Of a stretch of 64,000 nt of DNA, positions 53,171 through 62,640 are shown in pieces. Source of the DNA: CAWCFV01 sp963794995 (lineage in GTDB: Bacteria; Actinomycetota; Actinomycetes; JACCUZ01); NCBI GenBank assembly GCA_963794995.1, contig CAWCFV010000002.1, positions 2,604,001 through 2,668,000 on the forward strand, read 5' to 3'. The position numbers and the translations under genes are program-made. Position 1 is the stretch's first letter. The number at the start of each line of letters is the position of its first letter. Below the pieces are notes generated by a model. That model made no database searches, was not told where the DNA came from, and saw only the letters and a program-made list of their open reading frames with translations.

Positions 53171-53231
53171 GCCTGTCAGCCGGCCGCACATCGGCAGATC
53201 CGTCCGTCGCGCCGGCCGTTGATGCCCACGG

Positions 53232-53867
53232 TCAGGGGACGACCTTCCGCGTGAAGGTGAGGTGGGTGACGCCCGTGGGGGAGGAGACCGCCTCCACGTC
53301 GTAGGCATCCTCGAGGGCCTCCAGACCGTCCCAGATGCGGACGCCGCGGCCGAGCAGGATCGGGACCTGGACGAGATGCATGTGGTCGACGAGCCCGGCG
53401 GCGAGGAAGTCGCGCACGACCGTGGGGCCGCCGCCGATCCGGACGTCCTTGCCCTCTGCTGCTTCGCGGGCCCTCGCGAGCGCTTCGGCCGGGGCGGCGG
53501 CAAGGAAGTGGAACGTGGTGCCGCCCTGCATCTCCATCGAGGACCGCGGGTGGTGGGTGAGCACGAAGGTCGGTGTGTGGAACGGCGGGTTCGGGCCCCA
53601 CCAGCCCTTCCAGTCCTGGTCGTCGGGCCAGCCGGGGGGGCCGAACTTGTTGGCGCCCATGATCTCGGCGCCGATGCCGTGACGGTTGCGCTCGGCGAAG
53701 GCGTCGTCGACCCCGGCGGTTCCGCCCGCGTCCCAGAACCGGGTGGCGAACACCCATTCGTGCAGTCGCTCGCCCGCATGGCCGAAGGGTGCCTCGGTGG
53801 ACTGCGGCTCGCCGGTGGCGAAGCCGTCGAGGGAGATGGACAGGTTGTGGATCCGGGTGAGTGACAT
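53232..53867 (-). CDS. Dihydrofolate reductase family protein (RibD C-terminal type)
   Basis: 211 residues from ATG 53867. N-terminus TRIHNLSISLDGFATGEPQS, then ANKFGPPG region, PTFVLTHHPRSSMEMQGGTT and the cofactor segment KDVRIGGGPTVVRDFLAAGL with LVDHMHLVQVPILLGRG. NADPH-dependent reductase fold; small actinobacterial members of this group are not the essential folate enzyme and have unknown substrates. Convergent with the ureohydrolase; 61 bases lie between. Confidence 0.9.
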   Translation of the reverse strand: MSLTRIHNLSISLDGFATGEPQSTEAPFGHAGERLHEWVFATRFWDAGGTAGVDDAFAERNRHGIGAEIMGANKFGPPGWPDDQDWKGWWGPNPPFHTPTFVLTHHPRSSMEMQGGTTFHFLAAAPAEALARAREAAEGKDVRIGGGPTVVRDFLAAGLVDHMHLVQVPILLGRGVRIWDGLEALEDAYDVEAVSSPTGVTHLTFTRKVVP

Positions 53868-54045
53868 CCGCGTGCTCCTCGGTCGGTGACAGCGCTGTGC
53901 GATCGGTCCTCCGGAGACCGACCAGGATGACCGGGGATTCTCATCGGCCGCCAGACCTTGCGCGACGGTGACCGAACCGCCGCGCCTCGCCAGGCGTCGC
54001 TTCCTCGTCCGTCACGGCGACGGACGGCCCGAGCGAGGTGTGGTC

Positions 54046-55647
54046 ATGGACGTACGCAGATCGTTGATCCTGGTCGCCGCGGCAGCCCTGGTGGCGCCGC
54101 TCACGGGAGCGGCCATGATGCCGGCCGCTGCGGCCGCCCTGCCGGCAGCGGTACCGGCGTCGGTCTGCTTCCCGTCCACCGACAACGGCGACCCGGTGCT
54201 GACGGCCTTCACCATCGACCCCCTCGCGGTCGACTCCCGGAAGGGGGCAAGGGTCGTGACGTTCACGGCCGCCGCCGAGGACACCGGGGGTCCGAGTGCC
54301 GCCAGCGGAGTTCGCGGCGGCCGGGTCCAGGGTCGCCTCGGCGACTGGGAGGACCACTTCGAAGTGGCGCTCGAGCCGGACGGCAAGGGTGCCCTGACCG
54401 GCACCCTCGAGGTCCTGCCGCAGGCGCGCGCAGGCACCTGGTACGTCGAGGGCGTGCACATCGAGGACCAGGACGGGAACCTGGCGACGTACAGCCGTGG
54501 TGACCTGGCGGAGCAGAAGCTGCCGACGTCCTTCGTCACGACGACCGACCCTGACACGGTCCGGCCGCGGCTGCAGTCCCTGCGCCTGTCGAGCGCGACG
54601 GTGGACAGCCGGCGTCACCCGAGCTCCTTCACGGTCACGGTCGATGCCAGCGACGACAGCGCCGGCGTCGCGTCGGTCCGGGTAGGGCTCGTCGGCAGGG
54701 CGCATGCGAGGCCCGTGCACGCGAGCCTGCGCCTGGTCGACGGGACGAGCGCCCGGGGCACCTGGCGCGGCCGGATCGTGGTCGGCCGATGGCAGGCGAC
54801 GGGCGCCCGGCGCCTGTTCGTGGAGCTGTTCGACGCGGTGGGCAACCGGCGCGTCCTGTCGGGCAAGCGGCTCGCGGCGCAGGGGCAGCCCACCAGCGTC
54901 CGTGTCCTCAGCGGCGAGGACCGCGAGGCGCCGACGGTGACGATCCGGTCCGTGACCCCGACGACGCTCGACCTGCGCGCGGGCGCGCGGTCGGTGAGCG
55001 TCGAGGCGCGGGTCAGGGACGCCGGGGCGGTCCGGCGCGTCGTTCTCGCGATGCTGTCGAGCCCGACCGGTCAGAACAGCCCGGAGAACCGCCGCGTCCG
55101 GCTCAGCCGGGTGTCGGGGACGGCGCGGGACGGGATCTGGCGGGGCACCCTGACGCTGCAGCCCTGTGCTGCACCCGCCGGGACGTGGACCGGCTGGGTG
55201 AGCGCCCGTGACGGCGCCACGCGCCAGGGCGCTGCGCAGCTGCCCACGGACGTCACCGTCGTCAACGCCGACGTGGTCCGGCCGTCAGGTCAGGTCGCCG
55301 GGGAGACCTACGCCGTGCGCCGCTCCGGCCCGGTGACGGTCACCTTCGACGAGGACGTGGTCGGCATCGACGCGGCGAACGCCGTCGTGCACGTCGGCGA
55401 CCCCCAGGAGGGCCGGCCCGGAGACCCGGCGCCGATCCCGGGGACCTGGTCCTGCGCGAACGCCGCGGAGGCGCCGGTCGACTGCGTCACCGGCCCGGTC
55501 CGGACCGCGGCCTTCACCCCGGCGAGCCCGCTGCACGGTGCGACCGACCACACGGTGGTCCTCAACCCGGAGCACCACCTCGGGGTGACCGACCTCGCCG
55601 GGAACCCGTGGGACGCGCCCTGGCTGCTCGGCTTCCGCACCGCCTGA
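54046..55647 (+). CDS. Secreted multi-domain protein with Ig-like/Big_5 C-terminus
   Basis: 533 residues from ATG 54046 (GAGGTG ribosome site); a longer frame from 53968 would bury the signal peptide. Signal peptide SLILVAAAALVAPLTGAAMM ending near AAAA. Repeated beta-rich modules with similar spacing follow: VLTAFTIDPLAVDSRKGARV, LQSLRLSSATVDSRRHPSSF and VTIRSVTPTTLDLRAGARSV, each ending in a G-T-W segment. The last ~110 residues (SGPVTVTFDEDVVGIDAANA, HTVVLNPEHHLGVTDLAGNP) are a Big_5-type domain found in adhesins and cell-wall enzymes. No catalytic motif seen; an exported binding or structural protein. Confidence 0.75.
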   Translation: MDVRRSLILVAAAALVAPLTGAAMMPAAAAALPAAVPASVCFPSTDNGDPVLTAFTIDPLAVDSRKGARVVTFTAAAEDTGGPSAASGVRGGRVQGRLGDWEDHFEVALEPDGKGALTGTLEVLPQARAGTWYVEGVHIEDQDGNLATYSRGDLAEQKLPTSFVTTTDPDTVRPRLQSLRLSSATVDSRRHPSSFTVTVDASDDSAGVASVRVGLVGRAHARPVHASLRLVDGTSARGTWRGRIVVGRWQATGARRLFVELFDAVGNRRVLSGKRLAAQGQPTSVRVLSGEDREAPTVTIRSVTPTTLDLRAGARSVSVEARVRDAGAVRRVVLAMLSSPTGQNSPENRRVRLSRVSGTARDGIWRGTLTLQPCAAPAGTWTGWVSARDGATRQGAAQLPTDVTVVNADVVRPSGQVAGETYAVRRSGPVTVTFDEDVVGIDAANAVVHVGDPQEGRPGDPAPIPGTWSCANAAEAPVDCVTGPVRTAAFTPASPLHGATDHTVVLNPEHHLGVTDLAGNPWDAPWLLGFRTA

Positions 55648-55690
55648 CCGTGCGCCGCCCGGCGATCTGCCGGCCGATCCGCCTGCGCCG

Positions 55691-57319
55691 TCAGGCGAGG
55701 GTCGGCCGGCGGTCGCCGGGTGGCTCGGCGAGCCTGCACTCGACGAGGTCACCCGCCGCTCGCTTGGCCCGGTAGAGGGCGGCGTCGGCCGCGCTGTACA
55801 GCTCTGCCGGGTCCCACGGCGCACCCGGCTCGGTGACCGTCATGCCGATGCTGGCCGTGACGGTCAGGCCGGGGGAGACCTCGCCCCACGCCTGGCTCGC
55901 AATGCTGCGCAGCAGCTCGTTCGCCCGCTGCTCGGCGGCCCGCTGGGTGAGGTCGGGGCCGGTGAGCAGCACGGCGAACTCGTCGCCTCCGTGACGGACG
56001 GCGAGGTCCTGGGGCCGTACCGCGGCACGCAGCAGGTCGCCCATCCGCCGCAGCACCTCGTCACCGGTGTCGTGACCGTGACCGTCGTTGACCTGCTTGA
56101 ACCCGTCGAGGTCGAGCAGCACCAGCGCGGTCGCGGGGCTCAGCCCGGCAGGCGGGCGGGCCAGCCAGGCGTCGAAGGCGCGACGGTTGTGCAGGCCGGT
56201 GAGCGGGTCGGTGTTGGCCGCCCGCACCAGGCTGTCGTGGTCGCTGCCCCGCCGCTCGGCCCGGATCTGCGCCCGGGCGGACACCAGCACCGCCTCGCGG
56301 GACTGCCAGCGCAGCCGGCCGAGGAGCTCGGCGTGGTCGGCCTGGGCGCGCACGGCGGGCGACGGGTCGCGTCCGGCGAGCACCTGGGCGCGCACCCACG
56401 ACGGGAAGCTGGGCGACCCGGAGGACGCCGAGGCCGACGTGGTGAGCCGCGCGCACGCGGCGACGCCGGCCAGGTCGTCGCCGGACTGCCAGAGGGCCCA
56501 GGCCAGCGCGGCGTCCAGCAGCGGGAGCGCCTCGACGTCGCCGTCGGCGGCCAGCGATCGGCGACAGGCCTCGAGGTCCGGGCGCGAGAGGTCCCGGTGC
56601 GAGTCGGACAGCAGCGACGCGACGACACCGAGGGCCTCGACGTCTCGGCGCCACAGCGGGGGCAGGTCGAGGGCGAGAGCCTCCGGCACGGCGTCCTCCG
56701 CGGCAGTCAGCCGCTCGGCGCAGCCGGCCGGGTCGCCGTTCTCCAGCAGGGCGACGGCCCACTCGACGCGGGTGATGACCCGGTTGACGGCCACGGCCGC
56801 GGCGATCGCGGGAGCGTCGGGCTCGTCGCACCGGACCCCGAGGTCGTGGGCCCGGGTGTAGAGCTCGTCCACGAGCTCCCAGAGCCGCAGCGTGTTGTAG
56901 GCGCCCGCGGCGACGACGTAGCCCGTGCAGCGGTCCATCGGCGGCTGGCTGTCGTCGTCCAGCAGCGCCACCGCCAGGCTGGCGTCGGCCATCAGGCTCA
57001 TGCTGTCCGCGGCTGCCGACGAGGCCAGTGCCCGGATGCCGAGCGTGACCGCCTGCAGGGCCCTGAGCCCCGCCGCCTCGGCGCGGCGGCACAGCGGGGT
57101 GACGTCGTCGGGGTGCACCGTCCGGCCGGGCGCGACGAGGTCGTGCACCAGGCGCGCCGCGTCGAGGACGATGCCGACGTCGGTCCACCCGTGCCGACTC
57201 GCTCGAGCGGTCGCCTCGGTCAGGCCGGCGAGCGCCTCGGCGCGGCGCTCGCTCTGCACAGCCTCGAACAGCGCGTACGCGTCGTGGTAGGCGTCGCGGT
57301 GCGCGCTGACGGGTCTCAC
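55691..57319 (-). CDS. Diguanylate cyclase with N-terminal helical (TPR-like) sensor
   Basis: 542 residues from GTG 57319; the longer frame upstream is not coding-like. Residues 1-355 are alpha-helical with TPR-like packing. The C-terminal GGDEF domain (about 370-530) has NTDPLTGLHNRRAFDAWL, LLDLDGFKQVNDGHGHDTGD, an inhibitory RxxD site (RPQD) five residues before an intact GGDEF, and TVTASIGMTV. It makes cyclic di-GMP and should be product-inhibited. No membrane segment, so the input is cytoplasmic. Confidence 0.92.
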   Translation of the reverse strand: MRPVSAHRDAYHDAYALFEAVQSERRAEALAGLTEATARASRHGWTDVGIVLDAARLVHDLVAPGRTVHPDDVTPLCRRAEAAGLRALQAVTLGIRALASSAAADSMSLMADASLAVALLDDDSQPPMDRCTGYVVAAGAYNTLRLWELVDELYTRAHDLGVRCDEPDAPAIAAAVAVNRVITRVEWAVALLENGDPAGCAERLTAAEDAVPEALALDLPPLWRRDVEALGVVASLLSDSHRDLSRPDLEACRRSLAADGDVEALPLLDAALAWALWQSGDDLAGVAACARLTTSASASSGSPSFPSWVRAQVLAGRDPSPAVRAQADHAELLGRLRWQSREAVLVSARAQIRAERRGSDHDSLVRAANTDPLTGLHNRRAFDAWLARPPAGLSPATALVLLDLDGFKQVNDGHGHDTGDEVLRRMGDLLRAAVRPQDLAVRHGGDEFAVLLTGPDLTQRAAEQRANELLRSIASQAWGEVSPGLTVTASIGMTVTEPGAPWDPAELYSAADAALYRAKRAAGDLVECRLAEPPGDRRPTLA

Positions 57320-57435
57320 CGAGTCCTCCCTGGCCGAGCGCCGGGCGAACTGTGCCCGCCGAATCGAACCCACCTGGTCAGGGGAGCATCGGCGGGTCCG
57401 GCCGGCTTCTTGACCGGCGCTGGGCCGGTGAGGCC

Positions 57436-57747
57436 TCAGGCGGTGGTACCGGTGTCGCTGCCGGACCCGGACAGCACCCGGTCGATGCGGGCCGCGAGCT
57501 CGACGTCCTTGGCGGTGACGCCGTCCTCGCTGTGCGTCCAGAGCCGGAAGCTCATCGAGTCCTGCTCGCGGGTCACGTCCGGGTGGTGGTCCAGCTCCGC
57601 GGCGGCGTCGGCCACCGACTCCGCCAGCGCGTCCTGGCTGTCGGCCGGGACCTCGACCCGGCGGGCCAGTGCCTCGCCGTCGTAGGACCACCCGGGGAGG
57701 GCCTCGAGGGCGGCGTCGATCTGGGTGCGGTCGAGGAGCTCAGCCAT
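57436..57747 (-). CDS. 4a-hydroxytetrahydrobiopterin dehydratase (PCD/DCoH family)
   Basis: 103 residues from ATG 57747. The family active-site block is present: AAAELDHHPDVTREQDSMSF, then RLWTHSEDGVTAKDVELAAR with the HHP motif. Recycles pterin-4a-carbinolamine after aromatic amino acid hydroxylases, although many bacterial members have other roles. 24 bases downstream of the sdhB stop on the same strand, possibly read through from the sdh operon. Confidence 0.88.
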   Translation of the reverse strand: MAELLDRTQIDAALEALPGWSYDGEALARRVEVPADSQDALAESVADAAAELDHHPDVTREQDSMSFRLWTHSEDGVTAKDVELAARIDRVLSGSGSDTGTTA

Positions 57748-57771
57748 CGCTGCAGGGCCTTTCCGACGAGG

Positions 57772-59121
57772 TCACGAGGTCGCGACGTTCATCTCCGCCA
57801 GGTTGGCCCGCACACCTGCCAGCCGGGGGTTGCCCGGCCACAGCTGCTCGGCCTCGGCGAGGGCCGAGGCCGACTCCTCGCTCTCCCCGAGCCCGGCCAG
57901 CGCCTCGGACAGCGTCACGAGGTCGTCGGCCCGGGTCGACCGGTCGCGGTCCCAGGCGACCGCCTCGCGGGCGTGCTCGACCGCCTCGGCGAGCCGGCCG
58001 TGGACGAGGTGGTGCAGGGCGTGGGCGCCCGCGAGGACGGTGCCCGTGCTGGCGGCCCGCTGGGCCTGCTGCAGGGTGGCGCCGATGTCGTCCTCGGCCT
58101 GCTCGAGGGAGAGCTGGTTGGACTCCACGGCGCACAGCAGCGCCCAGACGTGCGCGGACAGCGCGTCCAGCCGAGCCGTACGCCCGCGCCCGGCGTGGGC
58201 CACCCACGTGCCGGTGGCCTCGGTCGCCTCGGCGAAGCGTCCCTGCGCGTTCAGGGCCTCGGCGAGGGTCCGCAGCGCGGCGACGTCGGAGGGCTTGTCC
58301 CGCAGCCGCGCGCGCGCCTGGGTCTCGGCGGCCGCGGTGTCGCCGCTGGACAGCGAGCGGCTGGCGGCCATGGCCGACCGGCGCGGGATCTTGCTGCCCA
58401 GCCAGATCAGCGGGTCGTACTTGGTGTCGACCACGCGCTCCTTCATCGGGATGATCGCGTTGTCGGTGATCTTGATGTGCTCCGGGCAGACCTCGGTGCA
58501 GCACTTCGTGATGTTGCACATGCCCAGACCGTGCTGGTCCTGCGCCTCGCGCTTGCGGTCCTTGGTGTCCAGGGGGTGCATGTCGAGCTCGGCGAGCCGG
58601 ATGAAGAACCGCGGACCGGCGAAGGACGGCTTGTTCTCCTCGTGGTCACGCACGACGTGGCAGGTGTCCTGGCACAGGAAGCACTCGATGCACTTGCGGA
58701 ACTCCTGGCTGCGCTCCACGTCGACCTGCTGCATCCGGTACTCGCCCGGGGCCAGGTCGGCGGGCGGGGCGAAGGCGGGCACCTGGCGGGCCTTCTCGTA
58801 GTTGAACGAGACGTCCGTGACGAGGTCCTTCACCACCGGGAACGCGCGCAGGGGCGTCACCGTGATGACCTCGTCCTCGGTGAACGTGCTCATCCGCGTC
58901 ATGCACAGCAGGCGGGGGCGGCCGTTGATCTCGGCGCTGCACGAGCCGCACTTGCCGGCCTTGCAGTTCCAGCGCACGGCGAGGTCGGGCGTCTGGGTGG
59001 CCTGCAGACGGTGGATGATGTCGAGGACGACCTCGCCCTCCTTGACCTCGACGGTGAAGTCCTCGAGCTCGCCGTCGGTGTCGTCGCCCCGCCACACGCG
59101 GAACCGCGCGTTGTATGCCAT
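57772..59121 (-). CDS. sdhB: Succinate dehydrogenase/fumarate reductase iron-sulfur subunit with C-terminal TPR extension
   Basis: 449 residues from ATG 59121, shared base with the sdhA stop (TGATG). Residues 1-245 are a complete SdhB: [2Fe-2S] Cys53, 58, 61, 73; [4Fe-4S] Cys144, 147, 150 with Cys154; [3Fe-4S] Cys202, 208, 212 followed by Pro. Usual length is about 250. Here, after WLGSKIPRRSAM, about 195 extra residues follow without a stop: Ala/Leu-rich helical repeats (DVAALRTLAEALNAQGRFAE, AHALHHLVHGRLAEAVEHAR) of TPR type. The joint shows no frame break. Electron-transfer subunit of complex II with an added protein-binding domain. Confidence 0.93.
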   Translation of the reverse strand: MAYNARFRVWRGDDTDGELEDFTVEVKEGEVVLDIIHRLQATQTPDLAVRWNCKAGKCGSCSAEINGRPRLLCMTRMSTFTEDEVITVTPLRAFPVVKDLVTDVSFNYEKARQVPAFAPPADLAPGEYRMQQVDVERSQEFRKCIECFLCQDTCHVVRDHEENKPSFAGPRFFIRLAELDMHPLDTKDRKREAQDQHGLGMCNITKCCTEVCPEHIKITDNAIIPMKERVVDTKYDPLIWLGSKIPRRSAMAASRSLSSGDTAAAETQARARLRDKPSDVAALRTLAEALNAQGRFAEATEATGTWVAHAGRGRTARLDALSAHVWALLCAVESNQLSLEQAEDDIGATLQQAQRAASTGTVLAGAHALHHLVHGRLAEAVEHAREAVAWDRDRSTRADDLVTLSEALAGLGESEESASALAEAEQLWPGNPRLAGVRANLAEMNVATS

Positions 59122-61013
59122 CAGGCCTTCTCCTCCGGCAGGATCGCGAGCTCTTCCTCGGTCATGTACTTGCTCAGCTCCTCGCGGTCGAACAGCGAGA
59201 GCAGCTCCGGCGGCATCACCGGCAGCGGCTGCCGGGTGACCTCGACGCCCTCGCCGTCGGGCTTGCAGATGAGGTTGACCTTGCGCCACTCCGCGGACAT
59301 CGCCGGGTGGTCCTCGCGGGTGTGCCCGCCTCGCGACTCCTCGCGGATCAGCGCGGCGCGCGCCACGCACTCCGAGACGATCAGCATGTTGGGCAGGTCG
59401 AGCGCGAGGTGCCAGCCCGGGTTGAAGACCTTGTCGCCCTGCACCGTCATCTTCTTGGTGCGGGCCTTGAGCTTCTCCAGCTCGGCGAGGGCCCCGGTGA
59501 CCTCGTCCTCGGTGCGGATGATGCCGACCAGGTCGTTCATCATCTGCTGCAGGTCGGCGTGGATGGCGTACGGGTTCTCGCCGCCGGAGCTGGTGAAGGG
59601 CTCCTCGGCCTCCTTCTGCGCCAGCTCGACGTCGTGGTCGGTGACGGTCGGCCGGGACGCGCCGAGCGCGTCGACGTACTGGGCGGCACCGAGACCGGCG
59701 CGCCGGCCGAACACCAGCAGGTCGGACAGCGAGTTGCCGCCCAGCCGGTTGGAGCCGTGCATCCCGCCGGCGACCTCGCCGGCCGCGAACAGCCCGGGGA
59801 CCCGCGCGGCCGCGGTGTCCGGGTCGACCTCGACGCCACCCATGACGTAGTGGCAGGTCGGGCCGACCTCCATGGGCTCGGCCGTGATGTCGACGTCGGC
59901 CAGCTCCTTGAACTGGTGGTACATCGAGGGCAGCCGCTTGCGGATCTCGGCCGCCGGCAGTCGGGAGGCGATGTCCAGGAAGACGCCGCCGGCCGGCGAG
60001 CCGCGACCTGCCTTGACCTCGGAGTTGATGGCGCGCGCCACCTCGTCGCGGGGCAGCAGCTCGGGGGGACGCCGGTTGTTGTCGGCGTCCTCGTACCAGC
60101 GGTCCGCCTCCTCCTCGGTCTCCGCGTACTGCTTGCGGAACACCGCCGGGACGTAGTCGAACATGAAGCGCTTGCCCTCGGAGTTCTTGAGCACGCCGCC
60201 GTCGCCGCGCACCGACTCGGTGACGAGGATCCCCTTGACCGAGGGCGGCCAGACCATCCCGGTGGGGTGGAACTGCACGAACTCCATGTTGACCAGCGTC
60301 GCGCCGGCCTTCATCGCCAGGGCGTGCCCGTCGCCGGTGTACTCCCAGGAGTTGGACGTCACCTTGAACGACTTGCCGATGCCGCCGGTGGCGAGCACCA
60401 CCGTCGGCGCCTCGAACACGACGAAGGTGCCGTCCTCGCGGGTGTACCCGGCCGCGCCGGAGATGCGCTCGCCGTCCTTGAGCAGGGCCGTCACCGTCGT
60501 CTCGGCGAACACCTTGATCATCGCCTCGGCGTCGCCCTCGCGACGCTGGTCCTCCTGCTGGAGGGACACGATCTTCTGCTGGAGGGTGCGGATCATCTCC
60601 AGGCCGGTGCGGTCACCGACGTGCGCCAGCCGGGGGTACTCGTGCCCCCCGAAGTTGCGCTGGCTGATCTTGCCGTCCTTCGTGCGGTCGAACAGCGCGC
60701 CGTAGGTCTCGAGCTCCCAGACCCGGTCGGGAGCCTCCTTGGCGTGCAGCTCGGCCATCCGCCAGTGGTTGAGGAACTTGCCGCCACGCATCGTGTCGCG
60801 GAAGTGGACCTGCCAGTTGTCCTTGGGGTTGACGTTGGCCAGCGCGGCGGCGGCCCCGCCCTCGGCCATCACGGTGTGCGCCTTGCCGAAGAGCGACTTG
60901 CAGACGATGGCCGTGCGCTTCCCCTGCATCCGGGCCTCGATGGCCGCCCGCAGTCCGGCGCCACCGGCGCCGATCACGACGACGTCGTAGCTGTGGCGCT
61001 CGATCTGGCTCAT
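59121..61013 (-). CDS. sdhA: Succinate dehydrogenase/fumarate reductase flavoprotein subunit
   Basis: 630 residues from ATG 61013. FAD motif VVIGAGGAGLRAA (residues ~12-24), covalent-FAD His46 in KAHTVMAEGG, substrate-site blocks FVQFHPTGMVWPP and VTESVRGDGGVLKNSEGKRF, and the capping-domain GGMHGSNRLGGNSLSDLLVF. Oxidises succinate to fumarate, feeding FumC. Same operon as sdhB and, 58 bases upstream, sdhC. Confidence 0.96.
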   Translation of the reverse strand: MSQIERHSYDVVVIGAGGAGLRAAIEARMQGKRTAIVCKSLFGKAHTVMAEGGAAAALANVNPKDNWQVHFRDTMRGGKFLNHWRMAELHAKEAPDRVWELETYGALFDRTKDGKISQRNFGGHEYPRLAHVGDRTGLEMIRTLQQKIVSLQQEDQRREGDAEAMIKVFAETTVTALLKDGERISGAAGYTREDGTFVVFEAPTVVLATGGIGKSFKVTSNSWEYTGDGHALAMKAGATLVNMEFVQFHPTGMVWPPSVKGILVTESVRGDGGVLKNSEGKRFMFDYVPAVFRKQYAETEEEADRWYEDADNNRRPPELLPRDEVARAINSEVKAGRGSPAGGVFLDIASRLPAAEIRKRLPSMYHQFKELADVDITAEPMEVGPTCHYVMGGVEVDPDTAAARVPGLFAAGEVAGGMHGSNRLGGNSLSDLLVFGRRAGLGAAQYVDALGASRPTVTDHDVELAQKEAEEPFTSSGGENPYAIHADLQQMMNDLVGIIRTEDEVTGALAELEKLKARTKKMTVQGDKVFNPGWHLALDLPNMLIVSECVARAALIREESRGGHTREDHPAMSAEWRKVNLICKPDGEGVEVTRQPLPVMPPELLSLFDREELSKYMTEEELAILPEEKA

Positions 61014-61071
61014 CGGTCCTTCATCATCCTTCGCGGTGCGTCGGTCGGCCGGCGTCGGTGCGCGGCCGGCC

Positions 61072-61875
61072 TCAGTTGTAGAGGCGCAGGTCGGAGATCG
61101 TGCCGCTGGCCACGAGCCACACGTAGAGGTCGGCGATCACGATGCTGTACATAGACAGGAACGCGAACTGCCCGTGGCGGGCGTTGAGCCTGGAGACCTG
61201 CGACCACAGCCAGTACCGGACGGGGTGGCGCGAGAAGTGGTTGAGCCGGCCGCCCATGATGCTGCGGCAGGAGTGGCAGCCCAGGGTGTACGCCCAGATC
61301 AGCACCACGTTCGCCAGCAGGACCAGCGTCCCCAGCCCGATGCCGAACCCCCCGTCCTCGCCGTGGAAGGCGAGGACCGCGTCGTAGGTGAGGATCAGTC
61401 CGATCGCGACCGCCGCGTAGAAGAACCAGCGGTGCGCGTTCTGGAAGATCAGGGGGAACTTGGTCTCGCCCGAGTAGCTCTTGTGCGGCTCGGCGACGGC
61501 GCAGGCGGGCGGGGAGAACCAGAAGGCCCGGTAGTAGGACTTCCGGTAGTAGTAGCAGGTGGCCCGGAAGCCACCCGGGAGCGCGAGGATGATCATCGCG
61601 GGCGACAGCCAGGCGGGGAGGGACCCGATCGGCTGCCCGAACGGCGAGGTGCCCTCGACGCAGTCGGTCGACAGGCAGGGGGAGTAGAACGGCGCGATGT
61701 AGTGGAAGTCCTCGACGAAGTAGGACTTGTCCCAGAACAGCCGGACCGTCGCGTAGAGCAGGAAGATCCCCAGGGCTGCGGCGTTGAGCAGCGGGAAGAG
61801 CCACCACCGGTCGGTGCGCAGCGTGCGGGCCGAGATCTTGGCCCGTCGTCCGTCCCCGGTCAGTGTGCTGCTCAT
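61072..61875 (-). CDS. sdhC: Succinate dehydrogenase membrane anchor (cytochrome b-type) subunit
   Basis: 267 residues from ATG 61875. Five hydrophobic helices with several His residues that could bind heme (NAHRWFFYAA, GCHSCRSIMGGRLNHFSRHP, LNARHGQFAFLS). Also FRATCYYYRKSYYRAFWFSP and a periplasmic loop with two cysteines (SPCLSTDCVEG). This long single-anchor type replaces separate SdhC and SdhD in many actinomycetes. It passes electrons to quinone. First gene of sdhCAB. Confidence 0.9.
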   Translation of the reverse strand: MSSTLTGDGRRAKISARTLRTDRWWLFPLLNAAALGIFLLYATVRLFWDKSYFVEDFHYIAPFYSPCLSTDCVEGTSPFGQPIGSLPAWLSPAMIILALPGGFRATCYYYRKSYYRAFWFSPPACAVAEPHKSYSGETKFPLIFQNAHRWFFYAAVAIGLILTYDAVLAFHGEDGGFGIGLGTLVLLANVVLIWAYTLGCHSCRSIMGGRLNHFSRHPVRYWLWSQVSRLNARHGQFAFLSMYSIVIADLYVWLVASGTISDLRLYN

Positions 61876-62039
61876 CGCCGTCCTATGCCTCGGGTCGCCA
61901 GTCGGAGGATGCGCGGGCAAGTGTGTCACCCGGTATCGAGGGGTGGACACGGGGGAGGGCGTGAGGTCGGCCACAGGCCGTCGCCTCCCGGCCGGTCCGG
62001 ATCGTCGCCTCGGCGGGCCCGTTGGGGGAGGATGCGGAG

Positions 62040-62598
62040 GTGTCCGGTTCGGGGGCAGACCAGACCTGGGCGCCCGGTGCCCCGGACAGCCTCCCGGTGA
62101 GCCCCGCCGAGCGCAGGCTGCGTCTGCTCGTCGACGCCACCGCGCACCTGTCGGACTCCCTCGACCTGCGCCAGGTGGCCCGCGGCGTTGCCGGCACCGT
62201 GGTCCCGGCACTCGCGGACGTCGTCCACGCCTCCACGGCACCGGGAGCATCTTCGTGCCGCTGCGCGCGCGGGGCCGGGTCCTCGGCGTGGTCGGCCTGC
62301 ACCGCCCGGGCCGGCGCCGGGTCCCGCGACCGCGACATCGACGACGGCCTGGGCCGGCCGGCCGTCTCGTTCGCCGGCGGGCCGGCGGACCTCGACGCCC
62401 TGTGCGACCGAGCTGCTGGCGAGCGAGCTGGTCACCGACGCCCTCCGGCACGCCAGCGGACCCGTGGCGCTGCCGGCGCTGCAGCTCCTCGCGTTGATGG
62501 CCTCCCGCTGGGGGGCGCGGGCCACCCCGGGCGGCAAGGTCGTCTGGTGCGACCTCCCGCTCCCGCGGGGGCGCGGGCCCGTCGCGAACCGGCCGTAG
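62040..62598 (+). pseudogene. Relic of a GAF/SpoIIE-type protein phosphatase with ATPase domain
   Basis: GTG 62040 starts SPAERRLRLLVDATAHLSDS and SLDLRQVARGVAGTVVPALA, a GAF-domain start. Another frame then gives GSIFVPLRARGRVLGVVGLH, the end of a GAF domain. After a further jump the sequence reads LLASELVTDALRHASGPVAL, the N-box of an RsbW-like ATPase domain, and LMASRWGARATPGGKVVWCD, its C-terminus. The whole SpoIIE phosphatase core is missing and at least two frameshifts occur. Non-functional relic of a stress-response regulator. Confidence 0.75.
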
Positions 62599-62601
62599 AC
62601 T
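62596..62601 (+). promoter_or_regulatory. -10 element TAGACT upstream of typA
   Basis: TAGACT lies 39 bases before the typA ATG, leaving a short untranslated leader, unlike the leaderless promoters elsewhere in the window. Confidence 0.4.
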
Positions 62602-62640
62602 GACTCGTCCCCTTCCCCGTACGGATCGAGCGTCCCTCGC

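Noticed and set aside
53171..53231. CCGGCCG repeats between the convergent ureohydrolase and DHFR-like genes as a terminator
   Set aside because: Arms are far apart and imperfect, with no T-run.
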